Below are positions 1 to 9,410 of a stretch of 64,000 bases of DNA, piece by piece (positions within the stretch are counted from its first letter, which is position 1; every line of letters starts with the position of its first letter). This stretch comes from Tetrastigma voinierianum (taxonomy: Eukaryota > Streptophyta > Magnoliopsida > Vitales > Vitaceae): assembly GCA_016808115.1 (NCBI GenBank), contig JAEQBH010000193.1, positions 868,001 to 932,000 of the forward strand. Reading direction: 5' to 3'. Below the pieces are notes generated by a model. That model saw only the letters and a program-made list of their open reading frames with translations. It was not told the origin of the DNA and did not search any database. Position numbers and translations under genes: made by a program.

Positions 1-338
1 TGTAAAGGCAATCGCCATTTTGTAAGCGAATTGTATAAGAGTAAATGTTTATGGGCTACCATTTGAAAATGCTTAAGCGTAGTGAGAAACCACTAACGAA
101 ATGACATAAAGAAAATGTTTTGATAAGATAAATGAAAGCGGTCGAGTAAATAGAGCAGACTCGGATCGCCCTTGGGGTCGGTCGAGTTCGGGTCGTGACT
201 TGCTTTACAAAAAAAAAAAAAAAAACAAACAAACAAACAAATGAAAAGTAAACAAAAAAGAATTAAATGAGCATCCCGAGAATCGGTTACGTCCTTCAAT
301 CGGTCGGGCCAGGAAGAAATCTTCTTGAAATCCCATTC
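1..338 (-). other. Protease-RT spacer with A-rich simple repeat
   Basis: Sequence 3' of the protease of element 1 on the minus strand, with no recognisable domain. It contains a poly-A run near 209-225 followed by about four AAAC units to about 242, a simple repeat prone to length error. Confidence 0.5.
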
Positions 339-920
339 TCATTTCTTCACATCGATCAAAGTTGCTCCTGTTACTAAGAAAGGCCTTCCTAACAACAATG
401 GGACTTGTTTGTCTTCTTCTATATCAATAACTACAAAGTCCACTAGGAAAATGAACTTTCCCACTTTGATTAGCACATCTTCAACAATGCCCTCAGGTTG
501 GGCCAAGGTTCTGTCTGCTATCTGCAGGGTCATGGTTGTGGGAGTAAGCTCCCCTAAAGTGAGTCTTTTAACCACAGATAAAGGCATCAAGTTTATGCTA
601 GCTCCAGAATCGCATAGTGCTTTTCCCATATCAGAATTCCCAATTTTCCAAGGTATAGTAAAGCTGCCTAGATCTTGCATTTTCTCTTGTAAGACTTACG
701 GATAAGCTATGTTTGCAAGTTGGCTGTCGGGCTACGCTACCCTTCTTCAGCATTTTTTCTCTTTTTTCTCAATATATCCTTCATGAATTTTGCATAGTGA
801 GGCATTTAAGTCAATGCCTCAGAAAAAGGGATATTGATCTCTATCTTCTTGAACATGTTCAAGAATCTAGAGAGTTGCTCTTCAAGCTTCACATACGCCT
901 CACGGGGAATGGAACTTGAG
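339..920 (-). pseudogene. Aspartic protease and upstream gag-pol linker of element 1
   Basis: An open frame at 339-680 (113 codons from an internal Met) encodes a retropepsin-like protease. It has CDSGASINLMPLSVVKRL with the catalytic D-S-G triad, then a VEDVLIKVGKFIFLVDFVV strand and the flap-distal LLLGRPFLVTGATLIDV motif. Immediately upstream (about 680-920, other frames) the minus strand reads the usual Athila linker, with EEQLSRFLNMFKKIEINIPF, MPHYAKFMKDIL and then DLGSFTIPW leading into the protease. One stop and one frameshift separate linker and protease. The enzyme would cleave the Gag-Pol polyprotein in virus-like particles. Plus-strand ORFs here are antisense shadows. Confidence 0.85.
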
Positions 921-1297
921 TTATGCGGCTTTAACCTCTTCCTTCTTCCTTAGATTTCTCTTTTCAACTTGTTGCTCTTCTTTGCATTTTGCTTTTTATC
1001 TTCTTGATAGCTTTTGGTATGCTAAACTGGTCTTCTCCAAATTTACACTTCTTTTCTTTCTCAGTTTCCTTCTTCTCTTTTCTTCTCTCTTCTAGTTCAC
1101 TGCCACTTCTTAGAGTTACTACCGTGCAATCCTTCGGATTCTTCCTTATGTCACTTGGGATTGCATCCTTGGGCGATTACGCATGGCTGAATTCATTTGC
1201 CACTACTGAGTCTCGATTCTTCAAAGAGGCGTTGGTATTGGCCTAAAACACAGTTGTGTTTGCTTGGAATGCTAGCTCGACAAATACGCTCATGTGT
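921..1297 (-). other. Degenerate gag-pol junction of element 1
   Basis: Between the gag tail and the protease linker the minus strand is Lys/Glu-rich but closed in all frames. The homologous place in other Athila elements holds the variable gag C-terminus. A plus-strand ORF here (989-1246) is low-complexity and antisense, so it is not called. Confidence 0.5.
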
Positions 1298-2581
1298 TTA
1301 GCGGCCTCTTATTTTCCCCCGTAGAAATGACATGTCCCGGTCCTCGAAGGAATTTGATCTCCTTTGCTTTTTAATTTTGCCTTTTTGTCTTACTTGTCGT
1401 TGCTGCTGTTGTTGTTGGAACCTAGGTGAGGCATGATATTGCTGTAAATTCTGTCCAAGTCTTTGAACTTGTTGTGCCCCTCCTCCATATGAGAAATTCT
1501 CATGGTTCCTGAGTGTTGGTGTGTAATGAGTGGTCAAGTTAAGGTTGGGCTTAAAAGTGTAGTTCCTACTAGCATTGAGGTATTGTGCCTCCTCAACTTG
1601 ATAGGGACCCTCATGGGTTAGTCCCTCTTCAGCACTATTTCTTTTCTCTCCTTCATCTACTACCCCCACTTCAAGTGTCGTGTGCATTCTTCTCTCATTG
1701 TTTCCAAGCTTGTTCATTAATGCATCCAACTTTGATTCTATGGTAGTCATTCGATTAAGCTCAATTACACCACTCCCCTTCAGTCTGCTGCTGCTTCTTG
1801 AAGCTTCAGATAGAGCTTTGTAGTTGAATTTGGCAAGGTCTTCAACCCGGTGTCTTTGCTTGCTCGGCGTTTTTCTTAAAAAGCCTACAATGAGTAAATC
1901 AATTATACCTTTGAGGTATAATTCATGGAGATAAGTAGAAAATGTCACGTACGAGGTGGTCGGATCTATTCCATGCATAGGGTATCTTTAGTAGCCTCTT
2001 GTATCTCCCATGCATTGTAGAGACTTTCATCCTCCCTTGTTGAAGACTATGATTTCTCCTCCTTTGAAGTCGGTGCTAGAGGGAAAAAATCGCTCATTTA
2101 GGCCTGCAGCTCTTGATTTTTCAGATCCAGCGGGCATTGACTCAGGCAAGTTCTTTGCAATATCTCGATGACAAGGAAAAGAGCGCAACTTTGATCATAC
2201 GGTCTCACCTCATTCGACGATTGTGTTAGCCATCGTTATAAATCTTCCCATATGTTCATTAGGGTCTTCACTAGGATGCCCAGTAAACTGATGTTGTTAT
2301 ACCATTGTGATCAGAGCTGGCTTGAGTTCAAAATTGTTGGTTTCTATGGCAGGCTATCTCACAACAAAGTACTCATCTTGAATAACAGGCCTCCAAAAGT
2401 CCTCCATCGTCATTTTCCTTTGAGCTCTATCTCCTTCTACTTCTTTTGGAATAGGTTGTAATCTTTCTCCTTGATTTTCCATATTTATAGATTCAGCACT
2501 TGTAACTTTCCTTAGATTCCTTAGTGTTTTCTCAATTTTTGTATCCAAAGGCAGCAAATCTGCTTCTGGTTTTCTGTGCAT
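1298..2581 (-). pseudogene. gag (capsid/nucleocapsid) of element 1
   Basis: Minus-strand gag in at least three pieces. The N-terminal piece (2354-2581, 75 codons) contains MTMEDFWRPVIQDEY. A short middle stretch near 2216-2260 reads EDPNEHMGRFITMANTIV, the start of the Retrotrans_gag domain. The C-terminal open frame (1298-1978, 226 codons) starts inside the domain (MHGIDPTTSYVTFSTYL), crosses the MTTIESKLDALMNKLG helix and ends with the NHENFSYGGGAQQVQ motif and a Gln-rich then Lys/Arg-rich tail (FQQQQQQRQVRQKGKIKKQR). Much of the capsid core between about 1980 and 2200 is shifted or missing. Gag would form the particle and bind element RNA. This is the longest open frame in the window. Confidence 0.8.
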
Positions 2582-2795
2582 TTAAAATCTTCCTGAAATA
2601 GAAACACATTGAGATCGAGTCATCTGTGGGAAGCAGGTTATATCCGTACAAGCTCATAGAATTTTGATGTAGCAATCGATGCGCTATTAAGTATTTTTGT
2701 GATTTTTTTTTAAATTTATGATAAAATAAAGAAGAATGCCCAAATTAGTAATTCTCTCTTTGGTTAGAATATTGATCTTTAAATTCATTAATCAA

Positions 2796-2813
2796 TCCCC
2801 GGCAACGGCGCCA
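2796..2813 (-). other. Primer-binding site, tRNA-Asp(GUC)
   Basis: The plus strand reads TCCCCGGCAACGGCGCCA, identical over 18 nt to the 3' end (including CCA) of plant tRNA-Asp. The minus-strand RNA would therefore pair perfectly with the primer. It lies 6 nt inside the LTR end at 2820, the expected position for priming minus-strand DNA synthesis. It is not a tRNA gene, because only the acceptor end is present. Confidence 0.93.
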
Positions 2814-2819
2814 AAAACT

Positions 2820-4323
2820 TGTTGACTTATTTTTGTATAGACAAAATTTTACCAAGTAATTAACTATGACGAACTAACTAAAGTCCCATGGCCTTTTGAA
2901 AAACTTTGTTGTTGATGACTGATTTTTATTAAAATATGTGTTTGTCCTTTTTTATAAAATGGATTCATTAAAAAGTGAGTTTAGTGCAGAAATCCTTTAC
3001 AAATTACATAGGTCATCTAGTAATAAAAGTGAATTTTTAAGTCCTTTGTATTCACACGGATGATGATGCATCAGATTAACACTACCTATTCACTCAAGAT
3101 CCTTACTATTTGAACTCTAATGTTAAAATGATGAAGACTAATAAAGTAATACTAAAATAATTTCACTAGTATACATAAAGGAATTTAATAAAATTGGATT
3201 TGAGAGTTCAGCAGTGAGGTGACAACGGGAAATAGACCCGATGAATAATTGTCAATTTACGCATCATTTTTGAGAGGCATAGGTCAGCCATTAGTTGGAA
3301 GCTGGTTGCTCCAAGGTATGCATTGTGGTATAGTTTGGATTTCTCCTTAGCCATACATTTCACTAGTTAGAGATTCATGTGTTCATTTCGGACTCATGGG
3401 TCTGTCAGTTACTTGTAGATATAATCCTAAAATCGAGTATTTTCCTTTTCGGTACTTCACACCCCAAATCTTAGGGTGAAGATTTTATGCCCCCGTAAGC
3501 AAGGATATTTCAAGCCTTCTCTAATTTACTTAGGCACCTCATCCTTCAATGCGTGAAATTCTCCATCTTCTTGATTGATCTATCTTGGCTGCTTAGATCG
3601 GGAATCATTTCATCATAAAGAGGAGAAACCTCTGAGTGATTAAACTGATACTTCATCCAACTATCCGCACATAATGAGTAAGTTAGTGATCTATTTGGAT
3701 AATCTTTCAGAGTTCATTAGTTCCTAAGTATTAGTCTACCATACACACAAGGAACTACTCCGTGCCCTCAAGATTCTCTATCTTTGTGTCACGCAGAGGG
3801 CCTCTTGGAAATCAGCGAATCTGATCGCTTTTTGTTTTTGGAGTGCAGTCTTAGTCTTGGAATAGTTAAGTTCGAAAAGAATAATATCAATCAAATAAAT
3901 TCAAGATTTCTAACTATGACATTCTTCCGCTTTGTGCGAGAAAAGTAACAATCACCATGACCCGTTCCCGAGGGGAACTCGATCTTCAAGCGATTCACAC
4001 ATATGGTGACTAAGCGATCGAAAATTCTTGAAATTGTAAACAAACTGAAATAAATGAACTCCAGAAATTTCCAAAAATCCATTTAAAGGCATGCTGAGTG
4101 ATGAGAAAACAAGCGCTCAGGTGGGCTGGTGCTGTCCGAGGCGCGGTGTGAAGAGAAAGCGAACATGTGGCAGTAAATCCTTTGTAAAGTGTGGAACAAT
4201 ACGGATTCGGTATGTAATAATGGTAAGAGAGCCATGATCAAACTCTTACGGACTGTTTTAAATGTAAAATTCGCATAGTTTTTAACTTAAATATGGATAA
4301 ATCCCAATAAAAGGGACATAACA
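2820..4323 (-). repeat. 5' LTR of element 1 (1.5 kb)
   Basis: The LTR end next to the PBS is firm: the plus strand reads TGTTGAC at 2820 directly after the PBS and short spacer. The outer end at 4323 (ACA) is a guess from the terminal CA rule. No second copy lies in the window for comparison. The region is AT-rich and non-coding, and I see no internal ORF. Confidence 0.6.
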
Positions 4324-4327
4324 ATGT

Positions 4328-4434
4328 GGTATCGAGTCACTCGATATCCGCAGGTATTTGATACCAGTTTGGTATCAAAGCTTAGGTATACGATTACCTA
4401 AGGTATAATTTCTGCGGGTTGACGGTTAGTCAAC
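4328..4434. repeat. Run of four hairpin-forming inverted repeats
   Basis: There are four consecutive inverted repeats. 4328-4349: arms GGTATCGAG and CTCGATATCC, one bulge. 4357-4379: arms TTTGATACCA and TGGTATCAAA, perfect, 3-nt loop. 4381-4402: arms CTTAGGTA and TACCTAAG, perfect, 6-nt loop. 4418-4434: arms GTTGAC and GTCAAC, perfect, 5-nt loop. They sit between the outer end of the element 1 LTR and the duplicated part of the Copia-1 LTR, so which element owns them is unclear. Confidence 0.85.
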
Positions 4435-5251
4435 GGAACCCACGGGTTTTGGGGCATCATAATAAATGAGTTTCCATATCGTACCTCCATCCATAGCTAT
4501 CGGATCTCAATAACTTGTTATAGATTTACTACAAGATAGCGATAGGAAATCACCATCTAGTCCGTGCAAGACTTTAAGTCCATGCACTGATGGAATTTCA
4601 CAAACTTCTTCTTATGGACCAGAGACCCTACAACTTCTGCAAAGAATAAAACTTTAATCTTCTATCCATCAAAGAATAAAACTTCAATGTCCATGCATTA
4701 ATGATGTCATGCTTGCTCTATAAGAAAACTAAATATTTTAAGTATAAATGAGTTTCTAGATCGTACCTCCAGCCTAATGATGTTATGCTTGCTCTGTAAG
4801 AAAACTAAATAGATCGTACCTTCAGCCTAATGATGTCATGCTTGCTTTGTAAGAAGACTAAATATTTCAAGTATAAATGAGTTCTAGATTGTACCTCCAA
4901 CCATAGCTATCATATCTCAGTAATTTGTTGTAGATTTACTATAAGATAGAGATAGGAAATCCGCAATCTAGTCGCGTCGCAGACTTTATATTCATCTTAT
5001 TTGATGGAGTTTCACGAGACTTCTTCTTATGGACGAGAGACCTGCATGCATTCTGAAAGATAAAACTTTCCTCTTCTATCCATCAAAGAAGACCGTGGTT
5101 ATATCTTTGGGATGAAATTGTCCCACGACAGTTTATAGGTGGTTACCCATTTCGAAAGTGTTCCCACGTCTTTCAAGGAAATCAACTACGTGGGTTTATT
5201 TATTTATTTAAATTCTAAATGGGCAACTTTATTAAAAATAAATTTCCAACA
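4435..5251 (-). repeat. 3' LTR of Copia-1 with internal duplications
   Basis: The right end is well placed: on the minus strand the LTR opens TGTTGGAAAT, common in plant Copia LTRs, straight after the PPT. Inside, a segment of about 235 bp at 4461-4699 is repeated at about 4872-5096 with clear homology. Between them are three shorter units beginning near 4700, 4775 and 4829 that share AATGATGTCATGCTTGCT. The left end is uncertain and the LTR could begin near 4324. No 5' LTR copy is seen in the window. Confidence 0.6.
5131..5140 (-). promoter_or_regulatory. Possible TATA box of the Copia-1 LTR
   Basis: The minus strand reads ACCTATAAAC about 110 nt inside the LTR start, a plausible core promoter position. 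This is a motif match only. Confidence 0.35.
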
Positions 5252-5268
5252 TTCTCCAACTTGACCCA
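5252..5268 (-). other. Polypurine tract of Copia-1
   Basis: The minus strand reads TGGGTCAAGTTGGAGAA directly before the LTR start TGTTGG, the usual place for plus-strand priming. Purine content is imperfect. Confidence 0.6.
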
Positions 5269-5611
5269 TAAATCACTTAATATGTATCAATTTGATTAAT
5301 ACATAATAAAATTTCCTAGAAACCTTATACTTAATTAAGAGAGTTTAAATCACATGAATCATTGCAGTAAGGCCTCTAATAACGAGTATTACCTTCTAGA
5401 TATTACGATGCAACTTTCTCTCTTGAATAAGAACAATATGGGGTCATTTCTTTAAGAATAAGCTTCCATTTTCTCATTTAAGGTCTACTTAATGTTGTCA
5501 TTTTCTAAATTTATGTATACAATCATATGAGAAGACAAAAATCAAAGTAATTGAAGTTTTTATATCAACCAAAATGCAATAAAATATAAGGGTATCTAAA
5601 TTACATGAAAT

Positions 5612-6290
5612 CTACATAATTGAACTAAGTCCTTTATGATCAACATGTTCCTTATAAGTCTTAGGTGGCAATCCCTTCGTCAAGGGATCTATAATCATCA
5701 ATTTAGTACTAATATGTTCAATAGCCACCTTGTTTGACTTAACATGTTCTCTAATAGCTAAGTGCTTTATGTCGATGTGTATACTACTACTTCCACCCTT
5801 ATTATTCTTAGCCAAAAATAAAACAGCTGAGTTATCGCAGTAAATCTTTAATAGCTTAGAGATTGAGTCAACAACTTGAAGCCCTGAAATAAAACTCCTT
5901 AACTAAATAACCTGTGATGTTGCTTCAAAACATGATACAAATTCTGCTTCCGTGGTTGAGGTAGCAACCAATGTTTATTTTACACTTCTCTAATAAATGG
6001 CTCCTCCGGCTAATAAGAAGACATATCCAAATGTCGACTTTCTAGAATCAAGGCATCTAACAAAGTCAGAATTTGAGTATCCAACCACATCCAACTGATT
6101 AGACGGCCTATATGTAACCTTGCAGTCCTTAATCCCTTGAAGATAGCGCATGACTTTCTTTGTAGCTCTCTAGTGTTCCAAGCCTGGATTACTTTGATAT
6201 CTACCCAACATTCCTACTACATATGAAATGTCGGGTCTTGTACAAACCTGAGCATACATTAAGCTCCCAACTGCAGAAGCATAGAGAATG
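5612..6290 (-). pseudogene. Copia-1 RNase H
   Basis: The C-terminal end is an open frame (5612-5815) with KHLAIREHVKSNKVAIEHIST, then IDPLTKGLPPKTYKEHV and GLSSIM, the classic Copia RNase H terminus. Upstream on the minus strand, in broken frames up to about 6290, are SLMYAQVCTRPDISYVVGMLGRYQ, MRYLQGIKDCKVTYR, SNSDFVRCLDSRKSTFGYVF and TSTTEAEFVS. These cover the catalytic Asp/Glu region of the domain. Several stops interrupt it. It would degrade RNA in the RNA-DNA hybrid during reverse transcription. Confidence 0.85.
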
Positions 6291-7180
6291 TTTTTTTCAT
6301 CTCCTTTTTCTCTAAATCACTACTTGGGCATTTGGCTCAAACTAAATTTGTCACCTTCAATGACTAGTCCAATCCTATGTGAACAATCCTTGATAAAAAG
6401 ATGCCATTCTTTATTGATATACAGGTTTCTTGGACAATCCTACATGAGATCTATCTCTCAATCTTTGTAAATTTGACATAAGAAGCTTCTCCCATATCTT
6501 TCATATCAAACTGTTGAGAGAAAAATCTCTTCACTTTATAAAGCATGCACAAATTATTTGAAGCAAGCAAAATATCATCCACATATAGGACTAAGAAAAT
6601 TATTTTGCTCCCATTGACCTTATGACATGTACATTGATCCATAACATTTTTTGTAAATCCAAATGATAAAATGACATCATGGAACTTTAAATACCATTGA
6701 CAAGATGCTTGTTTTAGTCCATATATAGATTTCCTAAGCTCGCAACCCATATGATCATTCTCATTAGAGAAAAATCCTTTTGGTTGTTTCATGTAAACTT
6801 CTTCCTCCAAACCTCCATTGAGGAAGGTCATTTTCACATCTATTTGATTGAACTCCATAAGAAACTAAGCCACTAATGCCATGATTATCCTATATGAGTC
6901 CTTCTTTCAAACAGGAGATAAGGTATCATGATAATTAATTCCTTCTTGTGAAGTGAATCCTTTGGCTACAAGTCTTGCCTTAAATCTTTCAATATTGCCT
7001 AGGAAGTTTGTTTTAGTTTTAAAGAGCCAATTACAACTAATTGCCTTTGTACCTTTAGGCAATTCGACAAGATCCCATACTTGATTGTTAGCCATTGAAT
7101 TCATCTCATCCTTCATGTCATCGTACCACCCACTTACAACTAATTTCTTTTGTACCTTTAGGAAAATCAACAAGATCCCA
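6291..7180 (-). pseudogene. Copia-1 reverse transcriptase
   Basis: The core open frame (6451-6858, 135 codons) has QIDVKMTFLNGGLEEEVYM, KSIYGLKQASCQWYLKFH and the catalytic LYVDDILLAS box (near 6571-6590). The N-terminal fingers (6907-7173) read NQVWDLVELPKGTKAISCNW and NIERFKARLVAKGFTSQEGINY. The two frames are offset. A tandem duplication at 7033-7231 repeats the VWDLV region and shifts the frame. The YVDD aspartates are present, so the centre is recognisable, but the gene cannot be expressed. Confidence 0.9.
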
Positions 7181-7231
7181 TACTTGATTTTTAGCCATTA
7201 AATTCATCTCATCCTTCATGTCATCGTACCA
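7033..7231. repeat. 103-bp tandem duplication inside Copia-1 RT
   Basis: Unit one starts at 7033 (ACAACTAATTGCC) and unit two at 7136 (ACAACTAATTTCT), a period of 103 bp. The second unit runs to about 7231 with a handful of differences. Since 103 is not a multiple of three, it breaks the pol frame. Confidence 0.85.
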
Positions 7232-7619
7232 TAATTTAGACTCACTTCCATTCATGGCTTGTGAAAACGTAATAAGATCATCTCTAGAATTAATATCAAT
7301 GTCATACTCCTATAGATACATGACATAATTAGAAGAAATTGCAGGTCTCCTTTTTAGTAGATCTTATTAATGTTATGTCAACATTCTCTTATCGAGGATG
7401 TTGTGTAACATGATATGTTATAATATCCTCATGATGTGGTTCATCAACAATTGGTGCCTCTTGGATTGTCAAATCTTGATGACTATCTGGGAAAACAGTC
7501 ATTCTAATTGAAGTCTCAAGAGTAGGTTCGATATTATCACGTTCCTCAAACACTAAGTTTCGAGGTCCATTTCTCCCACTAATCAGATCATTCTCTAGAA
7601 ACCTTGCATTATGAGATTC
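7232..7619 (-). other. Copia-1 IN-RT linker
   Basis: Closed in all frames. It corresponds to the variable linker between integrase and RT in Copia polyproteins. No motif is recognised. Confidence 0.45.
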
Positions 7620-8098
7620 TACAATTTTTGTAGCACTTGAGGGACAATAAAATCTATATCCCTTAAACTTTTCTACATAGACAATGAAATATCAACTGAT
7701 TGTTCTTGAGTCTAACTTCTTCCCTTGAGGATTGTAAATTCTAACCTCCATAGGGTAACCCTACACATGCACATGCCTTAAACTTGGTTTCCAACCTTTC
7801 CATGACTCAATAGGTTTTTTGGAAACTATTTTAATCAGAATCCGATTTAGAACATATGTTGATGTTTTTATAGCTTCACTCCATAAGGATAATGGGAGAT
7901 TGGAGTTACTAATCCTACTCCTAACCATGTCTTTCATGGTTTGATTTCTCCTTTCAGCAACACCATTTTGGGTTGGTGAGTCAGACATTATGTATTAGGT
8001 GACAATGCCTTGTTCCTATAGAAACCTTGCAAACAAACCATGTAATTATCCTCTTTTAGTGTGTCTACCACAATACCCACCACCTCTATATGACTTCA
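7620..8098 (-). pseudogene. Copia-1 integrase, C-terminal half
   Basis: An open frame at 7761-7988 encodes SPTQNGVAERRNQTMKDMVR followed by LPLSLWSEAIKTSTYVLNRI, the last catalytic-core segment with the conserved Glu. Farther left the KKPIESWKGWKPSLRHVHV region follows. On the 8098 side the minus strand reads SYRGGGYCGRHTKRG (catalytic SDRGGE region, Asp lost). The protein is cut at 8098 by the Athila nest and continues in phase from 35371. Confidence 0.88.
8094..8098. repeat. Target site duplication CTTCA, left copy
   Basis: CTTCA directly precedes the TGATGAGC start of LTR-a. The same five bases follow the ...GAACA end of LTR-c at 35366-35370. The length is right for Ty3 integration. Confidence 0.88.
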
Positions 8099-9410
8099 TG
8101 ATGAGCTTAAAAGTCATCTATTTTCAGTCCATTTTTCTGATTGATTTCTATCTAAAAGGGTGATTTATAAATGTGGAATAACTCTTGGCTGTATCTGACG
8201 GAAATTCAAGAAAGAGGATATTACAATGAAGACAGAAATTGGCTGAGGCGGGACAGTGCATTTGGCTGAGTGATGTATAGCAGAGGAGATTTTGGAAGAA
8301 AGGACATAAATCCCATGGCGGCATATGAAGCGGGTGTGAAGGATCATCAGTTGCGACACAAAACGATCAAACATGGAAGACGATTGGAAGTGAAACAGCA
8401 GATTATGGCGGACTCCAGTGAGGCAATGCCAGTCAATAATAGACATGATGTGGCGGCACCATTTTAAGGTGCGACAGGAATTGAAAGGCAGGCAGGTAAG
8501 GATCAGACAGATAGTGTGACTTATAGTTTTCAAGAGACTGAACATCGAGTCCTTATGATTAGAAGAGGTCGTGACATCGACACTTGAATCGAGTGTTCCT
8601 AGGGTGGTGTCAGGAGACAACTTGCAAGGAATTATTAAAGGTCGCAGCGTCATTTTAAATTCGCGACCCGGAAGATGAGCTCTTTGGGAAGAATGGATGG
8701 TGATTAGACAGGCGATTAATGCGATGTCAAATAAAGCCTGCGGCGTATGCAGAACCGATTGAGGTGCGACCATAAAGTCGAGTGTGACATAGAACCAAAG
8801 GGTTCACAAAGGCGTATTGGGCGAAATATCAAAAACCTTACTGACGGTAATATGCTTAGACAAGCGATGTCGCGACAAAGAATCGAGGTGTGACATTCTG
8901 CTGTAAACTAAATGGGCAGTTAATCTGAAATCCACAGGAGGCGCATCAAAGTTGGGCCCAACTTTGAACCTATAATCAAGCAGCCCCTGAAGACGGCTTT
9001 TGGCTCAGAGGCAGAGTCTGGGTGGCTAAGGCTCATGTATTTTAATTTTCTTTTTCTCGTTTTTATTTTAGATTAGATTTATTTCTTTCAAATTTTGGAT
9101 ACGGACGTTCATTTGTTAAAAGTGAAGTGAATGCGGAATTATATTTCTTTCAAATTCTTTTGCACGCTTGGATGTTTTATCGAATAATTTTGAATTGATT
9201 TCGATTAGATCTCTTGGTGGTTCTCAACGTTGAAGGAAAGTCATTGTAAGATTAATAATAAAGTAATTTAAGGCCGACTTTCAAGGTACAGAAGAGACTA
9301 CTGTTGTTAAATTTATGCGAGAAATTTATCGGAAACTCTTGAAACTTTGTTTATAAATCTATGTGTTCTGATCATTAAAAATAATGGTCTATAATAATAA
9401 TTGTCTCTCA
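8099..9410 (+). repeat. LTR-a, left part
   Basis: Homologous along its length to LTR-b (from 19038) and LTR-c (from 33027). It starts TGATGAGCTTAAAAG, carries a TATA-like TATAAT at 8971 and matches GGCTCATGTATTTTAATTTTC at 9032. It stops at 9410, where the chromovirus LTR begins, and resumes at 18229. Most GTCGCGAC motifs have decayed here (one perfect copy at 8869). The long minus-strand ORF at 8165-8773 is not supported. Confidence 0.85.

Larger units (their letters stand above)
1..4323 (-). mobile_element. Athila-like Ty3/gypsy retrotransposon, 5' part (element 1)
   Basis: Minus-strand element read from right to left: 5' LTR, tRNA-Asp primer-binding site, gag, gag-pol linker and aspartic protease. 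Reverse transcriptase, RNase H, integrase and the 3' LTR must lie left of position 1. The lineage call rests on the exact tRNA-Asp PBS, the gag motif NHENFSYGGGA and a protease of the DSGASINLMP type, all typical of Athila. It is the least damaged gag-PR in the window, although gag is still split by frameshifts. The right boundary is inferred from a TG...CA pair only and is uncertain by perhaps 200 bases. Confidence 0.8.
4435..8098 (-). mobile_element. Copia-1 retrotransposon, 3' half
   Basis: Minus-strand Ty1/Copia element: 3' LTR, PPT, RNase H, RT and the C-terminal half of integrase. It is split by the 27-kb Athila nest, and its 5' half resumes at 35366. The domain order IN-RT-RNase H fixes the superfamily. 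The left boundary is not determined. Confidence 0.88.

Noticed and set aside
325..705. 126-codon plus-strand ORF
   Set aside because: Antisense of the clear minus-strand protease of element 1.
2796..2813. tRNA-Asp gene
   Set aside because: Only the 18-nt acceptor end is present, placed exactly as a primer-binding site.
8165..8773. 202-codon minus-strand ORF
   Set aside because: Lies within LTR-a, has no recognisable domain, and is not open in LTR-b, LTR-c or the element C LTR.
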